From: an uncultured Clostridia bacterium | GTDB lineage: Bacteria; Bacillota; Clostridia; Oscillospirales; Oscillospiraceae | Assembly: GCA_947169005.1 (NCBI GenBank) | Contig: CAMVOG010000031.1 | Location: 1 to 14,033 of the forward strand | Reading direction: 5' to 3' | Length of the DNA stretch: 14,033 nt | Part shown: positions 6,442 through 12,846 of the stretch, piece by piece | Layout: each line of letters begins with the position of its first letter | How positions within the stretch are numbered: position 1 is the first letter of the stretch | The notes under the pieces: model-generated | What the model was told of the DNA's origin: nothing | The model's input: only the letters and a program-made list of their open reading frames with translations | Database searches by the model: none | Translations under genes and position numbers: made by a program

Positions 6442-7824
6442 TTAGTCGATCCGCTCGATGGTATAGCGGAGGGTGCGGCTGTCCACCTTGTCCCGCTCCT
6501 CGAAGAACTTCTCCGCCACCTGGGGGAAGGAGATATAGCTCAGCACGTCCTCGTCGCTGCGGGCCTTCGCGCCCAGCTCCGCCTTGGTCTTTTCAAACAG
6601 CGGCTCCAGGGTATCGGCATAGCGGCCCTCCAGGGGCTTGTCGTCCCCCAGGACCTTCTTCTGCAGCTCCTCGTTGATGGGGCCGGGGGCCCGGCCGTAC
6701 TCGCCGCGGAGGTACGCCTTGACCTCCTTGCCGATGCTCTTGTAGCGCTCGCCCAGCAGCACGTTGGTGGCCGCCTGCACGCCCACCATCTGGCTCATGG
6801 GCGTCACCAGCGGCGGATAGCCCAGGTCCTCGCGGACGCGGGGCGTTTCCAGCAGCACCTCGTCCAGCTTCTCGATGGCGTTCTGGGCCTTGAGCTGGCT
6901 GATGAGGTTGGAGAGCATGCCTCCGGGGATCTTGTAATTCAGCGCCTGGGTGTCGGTCTTCATGACCTTGGGGTCCATAAGGCCGTCCGCCAGGGTCTTT
7001 TCCCAGTATTTCTTGAAGTGATCGTTCACCTGCTTGAGCACGGCGTCGTCCAGCTCCACCTCGTAGCCCAGCTGCCGCAGGGCGTAGGCCAGGGTCTCGG
7101 TGGCGGGCTGGCTGGTGCCGCCGGAGAAGGTGGAAATGGCGGTGTCGAGCACGTCACAGCCCGCCTCCACCGCTTTCAGACAGGTCATAAAGGCCAGGCC
7201 CGTGGTGCAGTGGGTGTGCAGGATCACGGGCAGGTCCACCTTGTCCTTGATGGCGCTGACCAGGTCGTAGCTCTCCTTGGGGCTCATGACGCCGGCCATG
7301 TCCTTGATGCAGATGGACTGAACGCCCATTTCCTTCATCTCGGCGCAGAGCTCCGCGTACTTCTCCAGGGTGTGGACGGGGCTGGTGGTATAGGAAATGG
7401 CGGCGGAGGCGATGGCGCCGTTTTTCAGCGTCTCGTCCACGGCCACCTCGATATTGCGAATGTCATTGAGGGCGTCGAAAATGCGGATGATGTCGATGCC
7501 GTTGGCGACGCTGCGCTCCACGAATTTGCGCACCACGTCGTCGGGATAATGCTTGTAGCCCAGCAGATTCTGGCCGCGAAGCAGCATCTGCAGCTTCGTG
7601 TTGGGCATTTTGGCCTTAATGTTCCGCAGGCGCTCCCAGGGGTCCTCGTTCAGATAGCGCATGCAGCTGTCAAAGGTGGCGCCGCCCCAGCACTCCACGG
7701 AGTAGAAGCCGGCCTTGTCCATGGTTTCCAGGATAGGCTCGAAGGCCGCATAGGGCATACGGGTGGCGATCAGCGATTGGTTGGCGTCACGGAGAACGGT
7801 CTCCGTAAATTGCACTTTTCTCAT
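6442..7824 (-). CDS. oadA: Oxaloacetate decarboxylase alpha / pyruvate carboxylase-type carboxyltransferase subunit
   Basis: This 460-residue protein is a TIM-barrel carboxyltransferase that moves CO2 between a 2-oxoacid or acyl-CoA and biotin. The active-site marks are ETVLRDANQSLIATRM (8-23, metal-binding Asp13), CIKDMAG (172-178, catalytic Lys174) and LHTHCTTG (202-209, metal-binding His203 and His205). The conserved C-terminal PYC_OADA region follows, including TPMSQMVGVQA and GEYGRAPGP. It lacks the biotinyl domain often fused to OadA (about 590 residues), which fits the separate carrier gene 394 bases downstream. The start at 7824 gives the family-typical MRKVQFTETVLRDA beginning and has AAGGAG 12 bases upstream. 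An in-frame TTG at 7884 would add 20 residues and overlap rsmG but has no ribosome site. Whether it acts on oxaloacetate or in pyruvate carboxylation cannot be settled here. Confidence 0.92.
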   Translation of the reverse strand: MRKVQFTETVLRDANQSLIATRMPYAAFEPILETMDKAGFYSVECWGGATFDSCMRYLNEDPWERLRNIKAKMPNTKLQMLLRGQNLLGYKHYPDDVVRKFVERSVANGIDIIRIFDALNDIRNIEVAVDETLKNGAIASAAISYTTSPVHTLEKYAELCAEMKEMGVQSICIKDMAGVMSPKESYDLVSAIKDKVDLPVILHTHCTTGLAFMTCLKAVEAGCDVLDTAISTFSGGTSQPATETLAYALRQLGYEVELDDAVLKQVNDHFKKYWEKTLADGLMDPKVMKTDTQALNYKIPGGMLSNLISQLKAQNAIEKLDEVLLETPRVREDLGYPPLVTPMSQMVGVQAATNVLLGERYKSIGKEVKAYLRGEYGRAPGPINEELQKKVLGDDKPLEGRYADTLEPLFEKTKAELGAKARSDEDVLSYISFPQVAEKFFEERDKVDSRTLRYTIERID

Positions 7825-7880
7825 TTTTGTCGTCGGCTCCTTCTCTCGGGGGCCAAGCGGCCCGTTCTCTTTCTCTTGGC

Positions 7881-8573
7881 TCAAAGCGGCGCTTTTTTGA
7901 TTTGGGCAAAGCGGCGCGGGTAACCCTTCGGGGTCGGTTTTTTCTTGCGGATCACGGCCACGGCGCGCCGCACGCCGCCCGTCTCATACTCCCGCAGCCC
8001 CTCGCATTCTCCGCCCAGAAGGCGGATGGCCCCGGCGGCTTCCCGCAGCTCCTCCGCCGCGTCGGCGGCCTTCATGGCCAGGAACAGTCCCCCGGGCCTT
8101 ACCAGGGGCAGGCAAAGCTCCGCCAGCACGTTCAGCCGGGCCACGGCCCGGGAAACGGCCAGGTCAAAGCCCTCCCGGCGGCCGGGCAGAAGGGCGAATT
8201 CCTCCGCCCGGGCGTGGACGCACTCCGCCTCCGCTCCCAGCTCCCCGCAGGCCTCCCGCAGGAAATCCACCCGCTTGCCCAGACTGTCCAGCAGACAGAG
8301 GCGCAGGTCCGGGCGGGCCAGCTTCAGCGGCACGCCGGGGAAACCCGCGCCGCTGCCCACATCGATCACGGAGGCTCCCTCCGGGAATTCCGCCAGGTCC
8401 AGCAGGGCCAGGGCGTCCAGGAAATGGCGCCCGGCGGCCTCCTCGTCGTCCGTCACGGCCGTCAGGTTCATGACCTCGTTTTTCTTTTTCACCAGCTGCC
8501 AATAGGCCTCCAGGCGCTCCGCCAGCGCGGGCGAAAGCCCGGGCAGCCCGGCATACAGCACGTCGGCAAACAA
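7881..8573 (-). CDS. rsmG: 16S rRNA (guanine-N7) methyltransferase G
   Basis: RsmG (GidB) methylates G527 of 16S rRNA in the 530 loop, using S-adenosylmethionine; loss gives low-level streptomycin resistance in several bacteria. The 230-residue length fits. The family marks are NLTAV (36-40), RHFLDALALL (49-58), the SAM-binding VIDVGSGAGFPGVPLKLARP (69-88) and AVSRAVARLN. The C-terminus extends in a Lys/Pro-rich tail (KKKPTPKGYPRRFAQIKKAPL) typical of Firmicutes members. The start is a TTG at 8573, strongly supported by GGAGG 8 bases upstream that overlaps the end of the previous gene. rsmG is usually next to parA; here it is five genes downstream on the same strand. Confidence 0.93.
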   Translation of the reverse strand: MFADVLYAGLPGLSPALAERLEAYWQLVKKKNEVMNLTAVTDDEEAAGRHFLDALALLDLAEFPEGASVIDVGSGAGFPGVPLKLARPDLRLCLLDSLGKRVDFLREACGELGAEAECVHARAEEFALLPGRREGFDLAVSRAVARLNVLAELCLPLVRPGGLFLAMKAADAAEELREAAGAIRLLGGECEGLREYETGGVRRAVAVIRKKKPTPKGYPRRFAQIKKAPL

Positions 8574-8576
8574 ACC

Positions 8577-9101
8577 TTATTCCTCCGGCATATTGTAGAA
8601 GATCTTCCAGTTCTCGCTAAGCTCCAAAAGCTCATTGAAGCCCTGTACGGTGCCAAGCTCCCGCTCATAGAGGAAGCCCACGCTCCCGCTCTCATGGCAG
8701 CCGGTATAGAAGAAGATCGCCTTCGGCGTCACCTGCACGTTGTAGAGCGTCCCGCCGCATTCGTAGGGGGCAAAGATCTCGTCCAGCCAGGGCTGCAGCT
8801 CCCCCGGCAACAGGCTCTCCGGGGGAACGCAGTCCCCCTCCGCCGTGATCAGGCGGGGGCTGCCGTCGCTGCCGCGCAGGATGGCAGCCTCCTCCGTTTC
8901 CAGCAGAGCGGCGGCGGCCATCTGGATGGCGTCCGCCTTTTCCACGAACATGGTGCGGCTCTCAACCATCATATTCTGATAAACGTCCATCAGATTCTCG
9001 CCGCTGCTGTCCACCGCCGCCACATTGTACATTGCCCGCATGGCGAAGGCGGCGGCTACCGCCAGCACCACGGCGATCACGGCCTTTACCGTCGTTTTCA
9101 T
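8577..9101 (-). CDS. Membrane-anchored or secreted hypothetical protein
   Basis: I do not recognise the family of this 174-residue protein. It begins with a short basic stretch and one hydrophobic helix (VKAVIAVVLAVAAAFAMRAM, residues 5-24), which could be an uncleaved anchor or a signal peptide. The rest is predicted to lie outside the membrane. It contains an acidic helical part (about 34-75) and a mixed region with three cysteines (C91, C115, C135), of which two could form a disulfide outside the cell. FFYTGCHESGSVGFLYERE (130-148) is strand-like. The ATG is preceded by GTGAGG at about 10 bases. It ends 3 bases before the rsmG start, so the two are translationally close. It may be a lineage-specific protein of this operon. 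Confidence 0.75.
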   Translation of the reverse strand: MKTTVKAVIAVVLAVAAAFAMRAMYNVAAVDSSGENLMDVYQNMMVESRTMFVEKADAIQMAAAALLETEEAAILRGSDGSPRLITAEGDCVPPESLLPGELQPWLDEIFAPYECGGTLYNVQVTPKAIFFYTGCHESGSVGFLYERELGTVQGFNELLELSENWKIFYNMPEE

Positions 9102-9129
9102 GGCTGCCGCACCTCACTTTTCCTGAAAC

Positions 9130-9145
9130 TGTTTCCCGTGAAACG
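9130..9145. promoter_or_regulatory. Degenerate parS-like site
   Basis: TGTTTCCCGTGAAACG differs from the perfect 16-base parS at 12766-12781 at only two positions: one central base (A to C) and the last base. It lies in the gap between mscL and the hypothetical gene. The same bases can also form the small hairpin CCCGTTTCACGGG on the minus strand, so the resemblance could instead reflect RNA structure. Confidence 0.4.
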
Positions 9146-9155
9146 GGCCTTGGGA

Positions 9156-9605
9156 TTACTTGCGCTCCTTGAGCAGGTCGCGGATCTCGGCCAGGAGCTT
9201 CTGCTCCTCGGTGGGTTCGGGCTCAGCCTCTTCCGCGGGAGCCTCTTCCTTCTTCTTGCGGGCCTCGGCCAGCTCGTGGGCCTTGTTGAAGGCCTTCACG
9301 ATGGCAAAGACGATGAGCGCGATGATAATGAAGTCGATGATGGCGCCGATAAAGGTGCCGAAGCCGAGCACGATGGCTTCGTTGACAACCTCGCCGGCCT
9401 CATCCAGCTCGGCGGCGCGGAGGGTGATGTTCAGCGCGTCGGTATTGGGGGAGTTGAAGATGTACGCGATAAAGGGCGTGATCACGTTCGTGACCAGGGC
9501 GGTGGTGATTTTCCCGAAGGCGGTGGCGATGATGACGCCGATCGCCATGTCGAGGACGTTGCCCCGCATGATGAATTCCTTAAACTCCTTGGCTAATTTT
9601 TTCAC
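9156..9605 (-). CDS. mscL: Large-conductance mechanosensitive channel
   Basis: MscL is a pentameric membrane channel that opens under membrane tension and releases solutes during hypo-osmotic shock. This 149-residue protein has the family N-terminus (KEFKEFIMRGNVLDMAIGV). The pore helix TM1 follows (about 16-45, IGVIIATAFGKITTALVTNV, then ITPFIAYIF), and TM2 is at about 80-106 (FGTFIGAIIDFIIIALIVFA). A Lys/Glu/Pro-rich segment (EARKKKEEAPAEEAEPEPTE) comes before the cytoplasmic helix bundle KLLAEIRDLLKE. It starts with GTG at 9605, supported by GGGAG 9 bases upstream. It lies 74 bases after serS and may be read both from the operon and from its own AT-rich promoter region. Confidence 0.96.
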   Translation of the reverse strand: MKKLAKEFKEFIMRGNVLDMAIGVIIATAFGKITTALVTNVITPFIAYIFNSPNTDALNITLRAAELDEAGEVVNEAIVLGFGTFIGAIIDFIIIALIVFAIVKAFNKAHELAEARKKKEEAPAEEAEPEPTEEQKLLAEIRDLLKERK

Positions 9606-9629
9606 AGTGTTTTTCTCCCTTCTTATAAC

Positions 9630-9658
9630 AGTATACTATATTTTATAAACCCTGTCCC
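9630..9658 (-). promoter_or_regulatory. Possible internal promoter before mscL
   Basis: On the minus strand, TATACT (9635-9630) matches five of six -10 positions. It lies 17 bases from GGGACA (9658-9653), which matches four of six -35 positions. The gap is an unusual AT-rich island in GC-rich DNA. It would give mscL and the downstream genes transcription independent of parA. Confidence 0.4.
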
Positions 9659-9670
9659 GCCCGGGGCGGG
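9656..9670 (-). terminator. GC hairpin after serS, possible weak terminator
   Basis: CCCGCCC/GGGCGGG forms a compact stem with a very small loop, 10 bases after the serS stop codon, followed on the minus strand by ACAGGGTTTATAAAAT. There is no pure T-run, so it may only slow transcription or stabilise the RNA end. It overlaps the proposed -35 box of mscL. Confidence 0.35.
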
Positions 9671-9679
9671 CCAAGGGGC

Positions 9680-10981
9680 TTATCGCTGCACAAGGGCCTC
9701 GGTGCCGCCCATGTAGGGGCGCAGCACCTCGGGCACCCGCACGGAGCCGTCAGCCTGGAGGTTATTCTCCAGCAGGGCGATGAGCATGCGCGGCGGGGCC
9801 ACCACGGTGTTGTTGAGAGTGTGGGGCAGGTACATCTTGCCGTCCGCGCCCTTCACGCGCATCTTGAGGCGGCGGGCCTGGGCGTCGCCCAGGTTGGAGC
9901 AGGAGCAGACCTCGAAATACTTTTTCTGCCGGGGGCTCCAGGCCTCGATGTCGCAGGACTTCACCTTCAGATCCGCCAGATCGCCGGAGCAGCACTCCAG
10001 CTGGCGCACGGGGATATCCATGCTGCGGAAGAGCTCCACGCTGTAGCGCCACATCTTTTCATACCAGTCCATGCTCTCCTCGGGCTTGCAGACCACGATC
10101 ATTTCCTGCTTTTCAAACTGATGGATGCGGTAAACGCCGCGCTCCTCGATGCCGTGGGCACCCTTCTCCTTGCGGAAGCAGGGGGAATAGCTGGTGAGGG
10201 TCTGGGGCAGCTTCGCCTCCGGGATGATCTGGTCGATAAAGCGGCCGATCATGGAATGCTCGGAGGTGCCGATCAGATAAAGGTCCTCCCCCTCGATCTT
10301 GTACATCATGGCGTCCATATCCGTCTGGCTCATGACGCCCTCCACCACGTTGCCGTGGATCATGAAGGGCGGGATGCAGTAGGTGAAGCCCTTGTTGATC
10401 ATAAAGTCGCGGGCGTAGGCCGTCACGGCAGAGTGGAGCCGCGCCACGTCCCCCAGCAGATAATAGAAGCCGTTTCCGGAAACACGGCCGGCGGCGTCCA
10501 TGTCGATGCCGTCGAAGCGCTCCATCAGCTCCGTGTGGTAGGGGATGTCGAAATCCGGCACCAGGGGCTCTCCAAAGCGCTGGACCTCCACGTTGCAGCT
10601 GTCGTCGGGGCCCAGGGGCACGGAGGCGTCGATGATCTGAGGGATCTGCAGCATGACCTTGTGCAGCTCCGCCTCATACTCCCGCTCCTTCTCCTCCAGC
10701 TCCGCCAGGCGCTCAGCCTGGGCCGTCACCTGGGCCTTGACCTGCTCGGCCTCCTCCTTCTTGGAGGGGTCCTTCTTCGCCTGGCCCATCAGCACGCCGA
10801 TCTGCTTGGACAGGGCGTTTCGCTTGGCCCGCAGCTCGTCCGCCTCCTTGATGGCGGCGCGGTTGAGGCTGTCCAGCTCTCTGGCCTTGTCTACCAGGGG
10901 CAGCTTCGCGTCCTGGTATTTCTTGCGGATGTTTTCTCTCACAAGCTCCGGGTCGTCCCGGATCAGTTTAATATCGATCAC
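9680..10981 (-). CDS. serS: Seryl-tRNA synthetase
   Basis: SerS charges tRNA-Ser (and tRNA-Sec) with serine. The 433 residues include the N-terminal tRNA-binding coiled coil (about 35-110) and the class II catalytic domain: GTSE (238-241), motif 2 around CFRKEKGAHG with the ATP-binding R270, HQFEKQEM (287-294), and motif 3 NTVVAPPRMLIALLE with R398. The end LQADGSVRVPEVLRPYMGG is family-typical. Motifs 2 and 3 differ from the common bacterial form (FRSEAGSxGRDTRG and NGSGLAVGR), so it belongs to a divergent branch. The GTG start overlaps the parB stop by 4 bases (GTGA) and has GGAGG 9 bases upstream, which indicates translational coupling. No T-box leader is present, since the upstream sequence is parB coding. 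Confidence 0.96.
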   Translation of the reverse strand: MIDIKLIRDDPELVRENIRKKYQDAKLPLVDKARELDSLNRAAIKEADELRAKRNALSKQIGVLMGQAKKDPSKKEEAEQVKAQVTAQAERLAELEEKEREYEAELHKVMLQIPQIIDASVPLGPDDSCNVEVQRFGEPLVPDFDIPYHTELMERFDGIDMDAAGRVSGNGFYYLLGDVARLHSAVTAYARDFMINKGFTYCIPPFMIHGNVVEGVMSQTDMDAMMYKIEGEDLYLIGTSEHSMIGRFIDQIIPEAKLPQTLTSYSPCFRKEKGAHGIEERGVYRIHQFEKQEMIVVCKPEESMDWYEKMWRYSVELFRSMDIPVRQLECCSGDLADLKVKSCDIEAWSPRQKKYFEVCSCSNLGDAQARRLKMRVKGADGKMYLPHTLNNTVVAPPRMLIALLENNLQADGSVRVPEVLRPYMGGTEALVQR

Positions 10982-11868
10982 GACTTTCTTCCTCCCGCTT
11001 TGGCTTTTTCTCCCCGGAGCCGCGCCACCAGCGCGTCCAGGTCCTCATTATCGTAAAATTCCAGTTCCAGCCTTGATTTGCGCTCGCCCACGACCACGCG
11101 CACCTTACGCCCCAGCTCCGCCGAGAGGCTTTCCCCCAGCTTGCGGGCGTAGAGCCGCGCGTCGTTTTTGTCCAGGGGAGCGGGCTCCTCCCCCGCCTCG
11201 GCCTCGGCCTGGAGCTTGCGCACCAGGGATTCCGTCTGCCGCACCGTGAGCCCCAGGCGGATCGCCCGGTCCGCCGCCTTGGAAATGGTCTCCGGGTCCT
11301 CCAGGGCCAGCAGCGCCCGCCCGTGCCCGGCGGAGAGCTCGCCGTTTTCGATCCGGGCGATCACGTCCTCCGGCAGGCTCAGCAGCCGCATGGAATTGGC
11401 CACCGCCGGGCGGGATTTCCCCACCCGCTCCGCGGCCTTCTCCTGGGTAAGCCCAAAGGTCTGGACCAGGGCGCGATAGCCCAGGGCCTCCTCGATGGGA
11501 TTCAGGTCCTCCCGCTGCAGATTCTCCACCAGGCCCATTTCCATGGCCTGTCTGTCGTCCGCCTCGATGATGCGGGCGGGCACCTTGTCCAGCCCAAGCT
11601 GACGGGCCGCCCGCCAGCGCCGTTCCCCGGCGATGATCTCATAGCAGCCGTCCTGCATGCGCCGCACCGTCAGGGGCTGGATGATCCCATGCTCGCGGAT
11701 GGACTCCGCCAGCTCGTCCAGCGAATCCTCGTCAAAGCTCTTGCGGGCCTGTCCGGCCGCCGCGGAGAGCTTGGCGATGGGCAGCAGGGCGCATTCCACC
11801 TCGTCGTCAACCAGGGCCTCGCTGCCGAAAAGCGATTCCAGCCCCGTGAGGTTCAATCCTTTTGCCAC
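10978..11868 (-). CDS. parB: Chromosome-partitioning protein ParB (Spo0J)
   Basis: ParB binds parS, spreads as a CTP-dependent clamp and helps load SMC near the origin. The 296 residues hold the N-terminal CTP-binding domain with IIQPLTVRR (62-70), GERRWRA (81-87) and ENLQREDLNPIEEA (115-128). A helix-turn-helix for parS recognition follows (about 139-163, LTQEKAAERVGKSRPAVAN), then a conserved helical region (GELSAGHGRALL) and the C-terminal dimerisation end (LEFYDNEDLDALVARLRG). It starts with GTG at 11868, with AAGGAG 8 bases upstream. It lies 13 bases after parA and overlaps serS by 4 bases. The cognate sites are at 12726 and 12766. There are no signs of a frameshift or truncation. Confidence 0.96.
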   Translation of the reverse strand: MAKGLNLTGLESLFGSEALVDDEVECALLPIAKLSAAAGQARKSFDEDSLDELAESIREHGIIQPLTVRRMQDGCYEIIAGERRWRAARQLGLDKVPARIIEADDRQAMEMGLVENLQREDLNPIEEALGYRALVQTFGLTQEKAAERVGKSRPAVANSMRLLSLPEDVIARIENGELSAGHGRALLALEDPETISKAADRAIRLGLTVRQTESLVRKLQAEAEAGEEPAPLDKNDARLYARKLGESLSAELGRKVRVVVGERKSRLELEFYDNEDLDALVARLRGEKAKAGGRKS

Positions 11869-11881
11869 GTCCTCTACTCCT

Positions 11882-12640
11882 TCATTTCTTGTTGCGCTTC
11901 AGCAGCTCCTCCGCCAGCTCCATATAAGCCGCCGCGCCCCGGGACGCCTTATCATAGGCGATCACGGGCTTGAAGTGGCTGGGAGCCTCGGAAAGCCGCA
12001 CGTTCCGGGGGATCACGGTCTTATAGACCTTGTCCTTGAGGAAGCGCTTGACCTCGCTGGCCACCTGGAGGGAAAGATTCGTCCGCCCGTCGTACATGGT
12101 GAGCAGAATTCCCTCAATGTCCAGATCGGGATTCACGCTCCGGCGGATCATGCGCACGGAGCCCATGAGGCCGCTGAGCCCCTCCAGGGCCAGGTATTCG
12201 CACTGCACCGGGATCAGCACCGTATCCGCCGCCGCCAGTGCGTTCAGCGTCAGCAGCTCCAGAAGGGCCGGGCAGTCGATAAAGATGTAATCATAGCGGT
12301 CCTTCACCGGGATGAGGGCATTTTTCAGCACAAACTCCCGGTTTTCCAGCTCCGCCATCTGGATACCCGCCCCGAACAGACTCTTGTTGGAGGGGATCAC
12401 GTCCGCGTACTGGCCGTGGACGATGGTCTTCTCCGCCGCAACGCCGTTCAGCAGCAGATCGTAAATGCTGGGGGCGGCGTTTTTGTCGACGCCCAGGCCG
12501 GCGGTGCTGTGGCCCTGGGGGTCCGTATCCACCACCAGCACCTTTTTCCCCTGCTTCGTCAGCGCACAGGCCAGATTCACGCAGGTGGTGGTCTTCCCCA
12601 CGCCGCCCTTCTGATTGAATAGCGCGATCGTTTTTGCCAT
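11882..12640 (-). CDS. parA: Chromosome-partitioning ATPase ParA (Soj)
   Basis: ParA is a Walker-type ATPase that binds DNA as an ATP dimer and works with ParB in origin segregation; in Bacillus-like species it also affects DnaA activity. The 252 residues show the deviant Walker A KGGVGKTT (11-18), Walker A' DTDPQG (38-43) and Walker B YIFIDCPA (118-125). PRNVRLSEAPSHFKPVIAYD is the family-typical C-terminal block. The usual DCPPSLGLLT reads DCPALLELLT here, a mild change. The ATG at 12640 is preceded by GGAAGGA and, further up, GGGAGG. It is the first gene of the long minus-strand series, under the promoter at 12682-12709. The parS sites lie just upstream, so ParB may autoregulate the operon. 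Confidence 0.95.
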   Translation of the reverse strand: MAKTIALFNQKGGVGKTTTCVNLACALTKQGKKVLVVDTDPQGHSTAGLGVDKNAAPSIYDLLLNGVAAEKTIVHGQYADVIPSNKSLFGAGIQMAELENREFVLKNALIPVKDRYDYIFIDCPALLELLTLNALAAADTVLIPVQCEYLALEGLSGLMGSVRMIRRSVNPDLDIEGILLTMYDGRTNLSLQVASEVKRFLKDKVYKTVIPRNVRLSEAPSHFKPVIAYDKASRGAAAYMELAEELLKRNKK

Positions 12641-12681
12641 TCTGTCCTTCCGCGCCTCCCTGCCATGATAGAATACTATAA

Positions 12682-12709
12682 ATTATAGCACAGAGAAGCG
12701 ATTTATCAA
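12682..12709 (-). promoter_or_regulatory. Sigma-A promoter of the parA operon
   Basis: On the minus strand, TTGATA (12709-12704) and a perfect TATAAT (12687-12682) are 16 bases apart. Transcription would start near 12675 and leave a leader of about 35 bases before the parA ATG. The first parS site lies 16 bases upstream of the -35 box. Confidence 0.75.
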
Positions 12710-12725
12710 GAGTTTTCCCGCATTT

Positions 12726-12741
12726 TGTTTCACGTGAAACG
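12726..12741. promoter_or_regulatory. parS site 1 (ParB-binding centromere)
   Basis: TGTTTCACGTGAAACG matches the Firmicutes parS consensus TGTTNCACGTGAAACA at all but the last base and contains a 14-base perfect palindrome. It lies upstream of the parA promoter. Confidence 0.93.
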
Positions 12742-12765
12742 CATATTTTAGTGAGAGGCGCTCCT

Positions 12766-12781
12766 TGTTTCACGTGAAACA
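12766..12781. promoter_or_regulatory. parS site 2 (ParB-binding centromere)
   Basis: TGTTTCACGTGAAACA is a perfect 16-base palindrome and a full match to the parS consensus. Its centre is exactly 40 bp from that of site 1. It ends 3 bases before the -35 box of the nitroreductase promoter. Confidence 0.96.
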
Positions 12782-12784
12782 TAC

Positions 12785-12813
12785 TTGTCAAGCGCAGACG
12801 AACATGCTAAAAT
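12785..12813 (+). promoter_or_regulatory. Sigma-A promoter of the nitroreductase gene
   Basis: TTGTCA (12785-12790) and TAAAAT (12808-12813), 17 bases apart, each match five of six consensus positions. A second -10-like TATAAT (12819-12824) lies just downstream but has no -35 box at the right distance. The leader before the ATG is short, about 25 bases. Confidence 0.7.
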
Positions 12814-12846
12814 CAAGCTATAATAAAAATGAAAGGAGATCGCATT

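Noticed and set aside
7825..7884. Upstream TTG start for oadA overlapping rsmG
   Set aside because: No Shine-Dalgarno site is present; the extra 20 residues are polar and not family-like. The ATG at 7824 gives the conserved beginning.
5290..7923. Very long open frame on the plus strand (877 codons)
   Set aside because: It runs opposite five well-supported genes (biotin carrier, OadG-like, OadA and others), has low-complexity Gly/His/Gln-rich translation and matches no family. It is a by-product of GC-rich codon use on the other strand.
7827..9596. 589-codon open frame on the plus strand
   Set aside because: It lies opposite rsmG, the hypothetical gene and mscL, with composition typical of an antisense shadow and no recognisable domain.
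10981..11050. T-box riboswitch for serS
   Set aside because: The bases upstream of serS are parB coding sequence, with no specifier stem or TGGNACC-type T-box sequence visible.
9821..11056. 411-codon open frame on the plus strand
   Set aside because: It is antisense to serS and the end of parB; the His/Leu/Gly-rich translation has no known motifs.
11657..12622. 321-codon open frame on the plus strand
   Set aside because: It is antisense to parA and parB, which are certain genes; there is no ribosome site or family support.
12641..12846. Possible replication origin (oriC) beside the parS sites
   Set aside because: No cluster of DnaA boxes (TTATCCACA-like) or AT-rich unwinding region was seen in this gap, although the origin is probably nearby.
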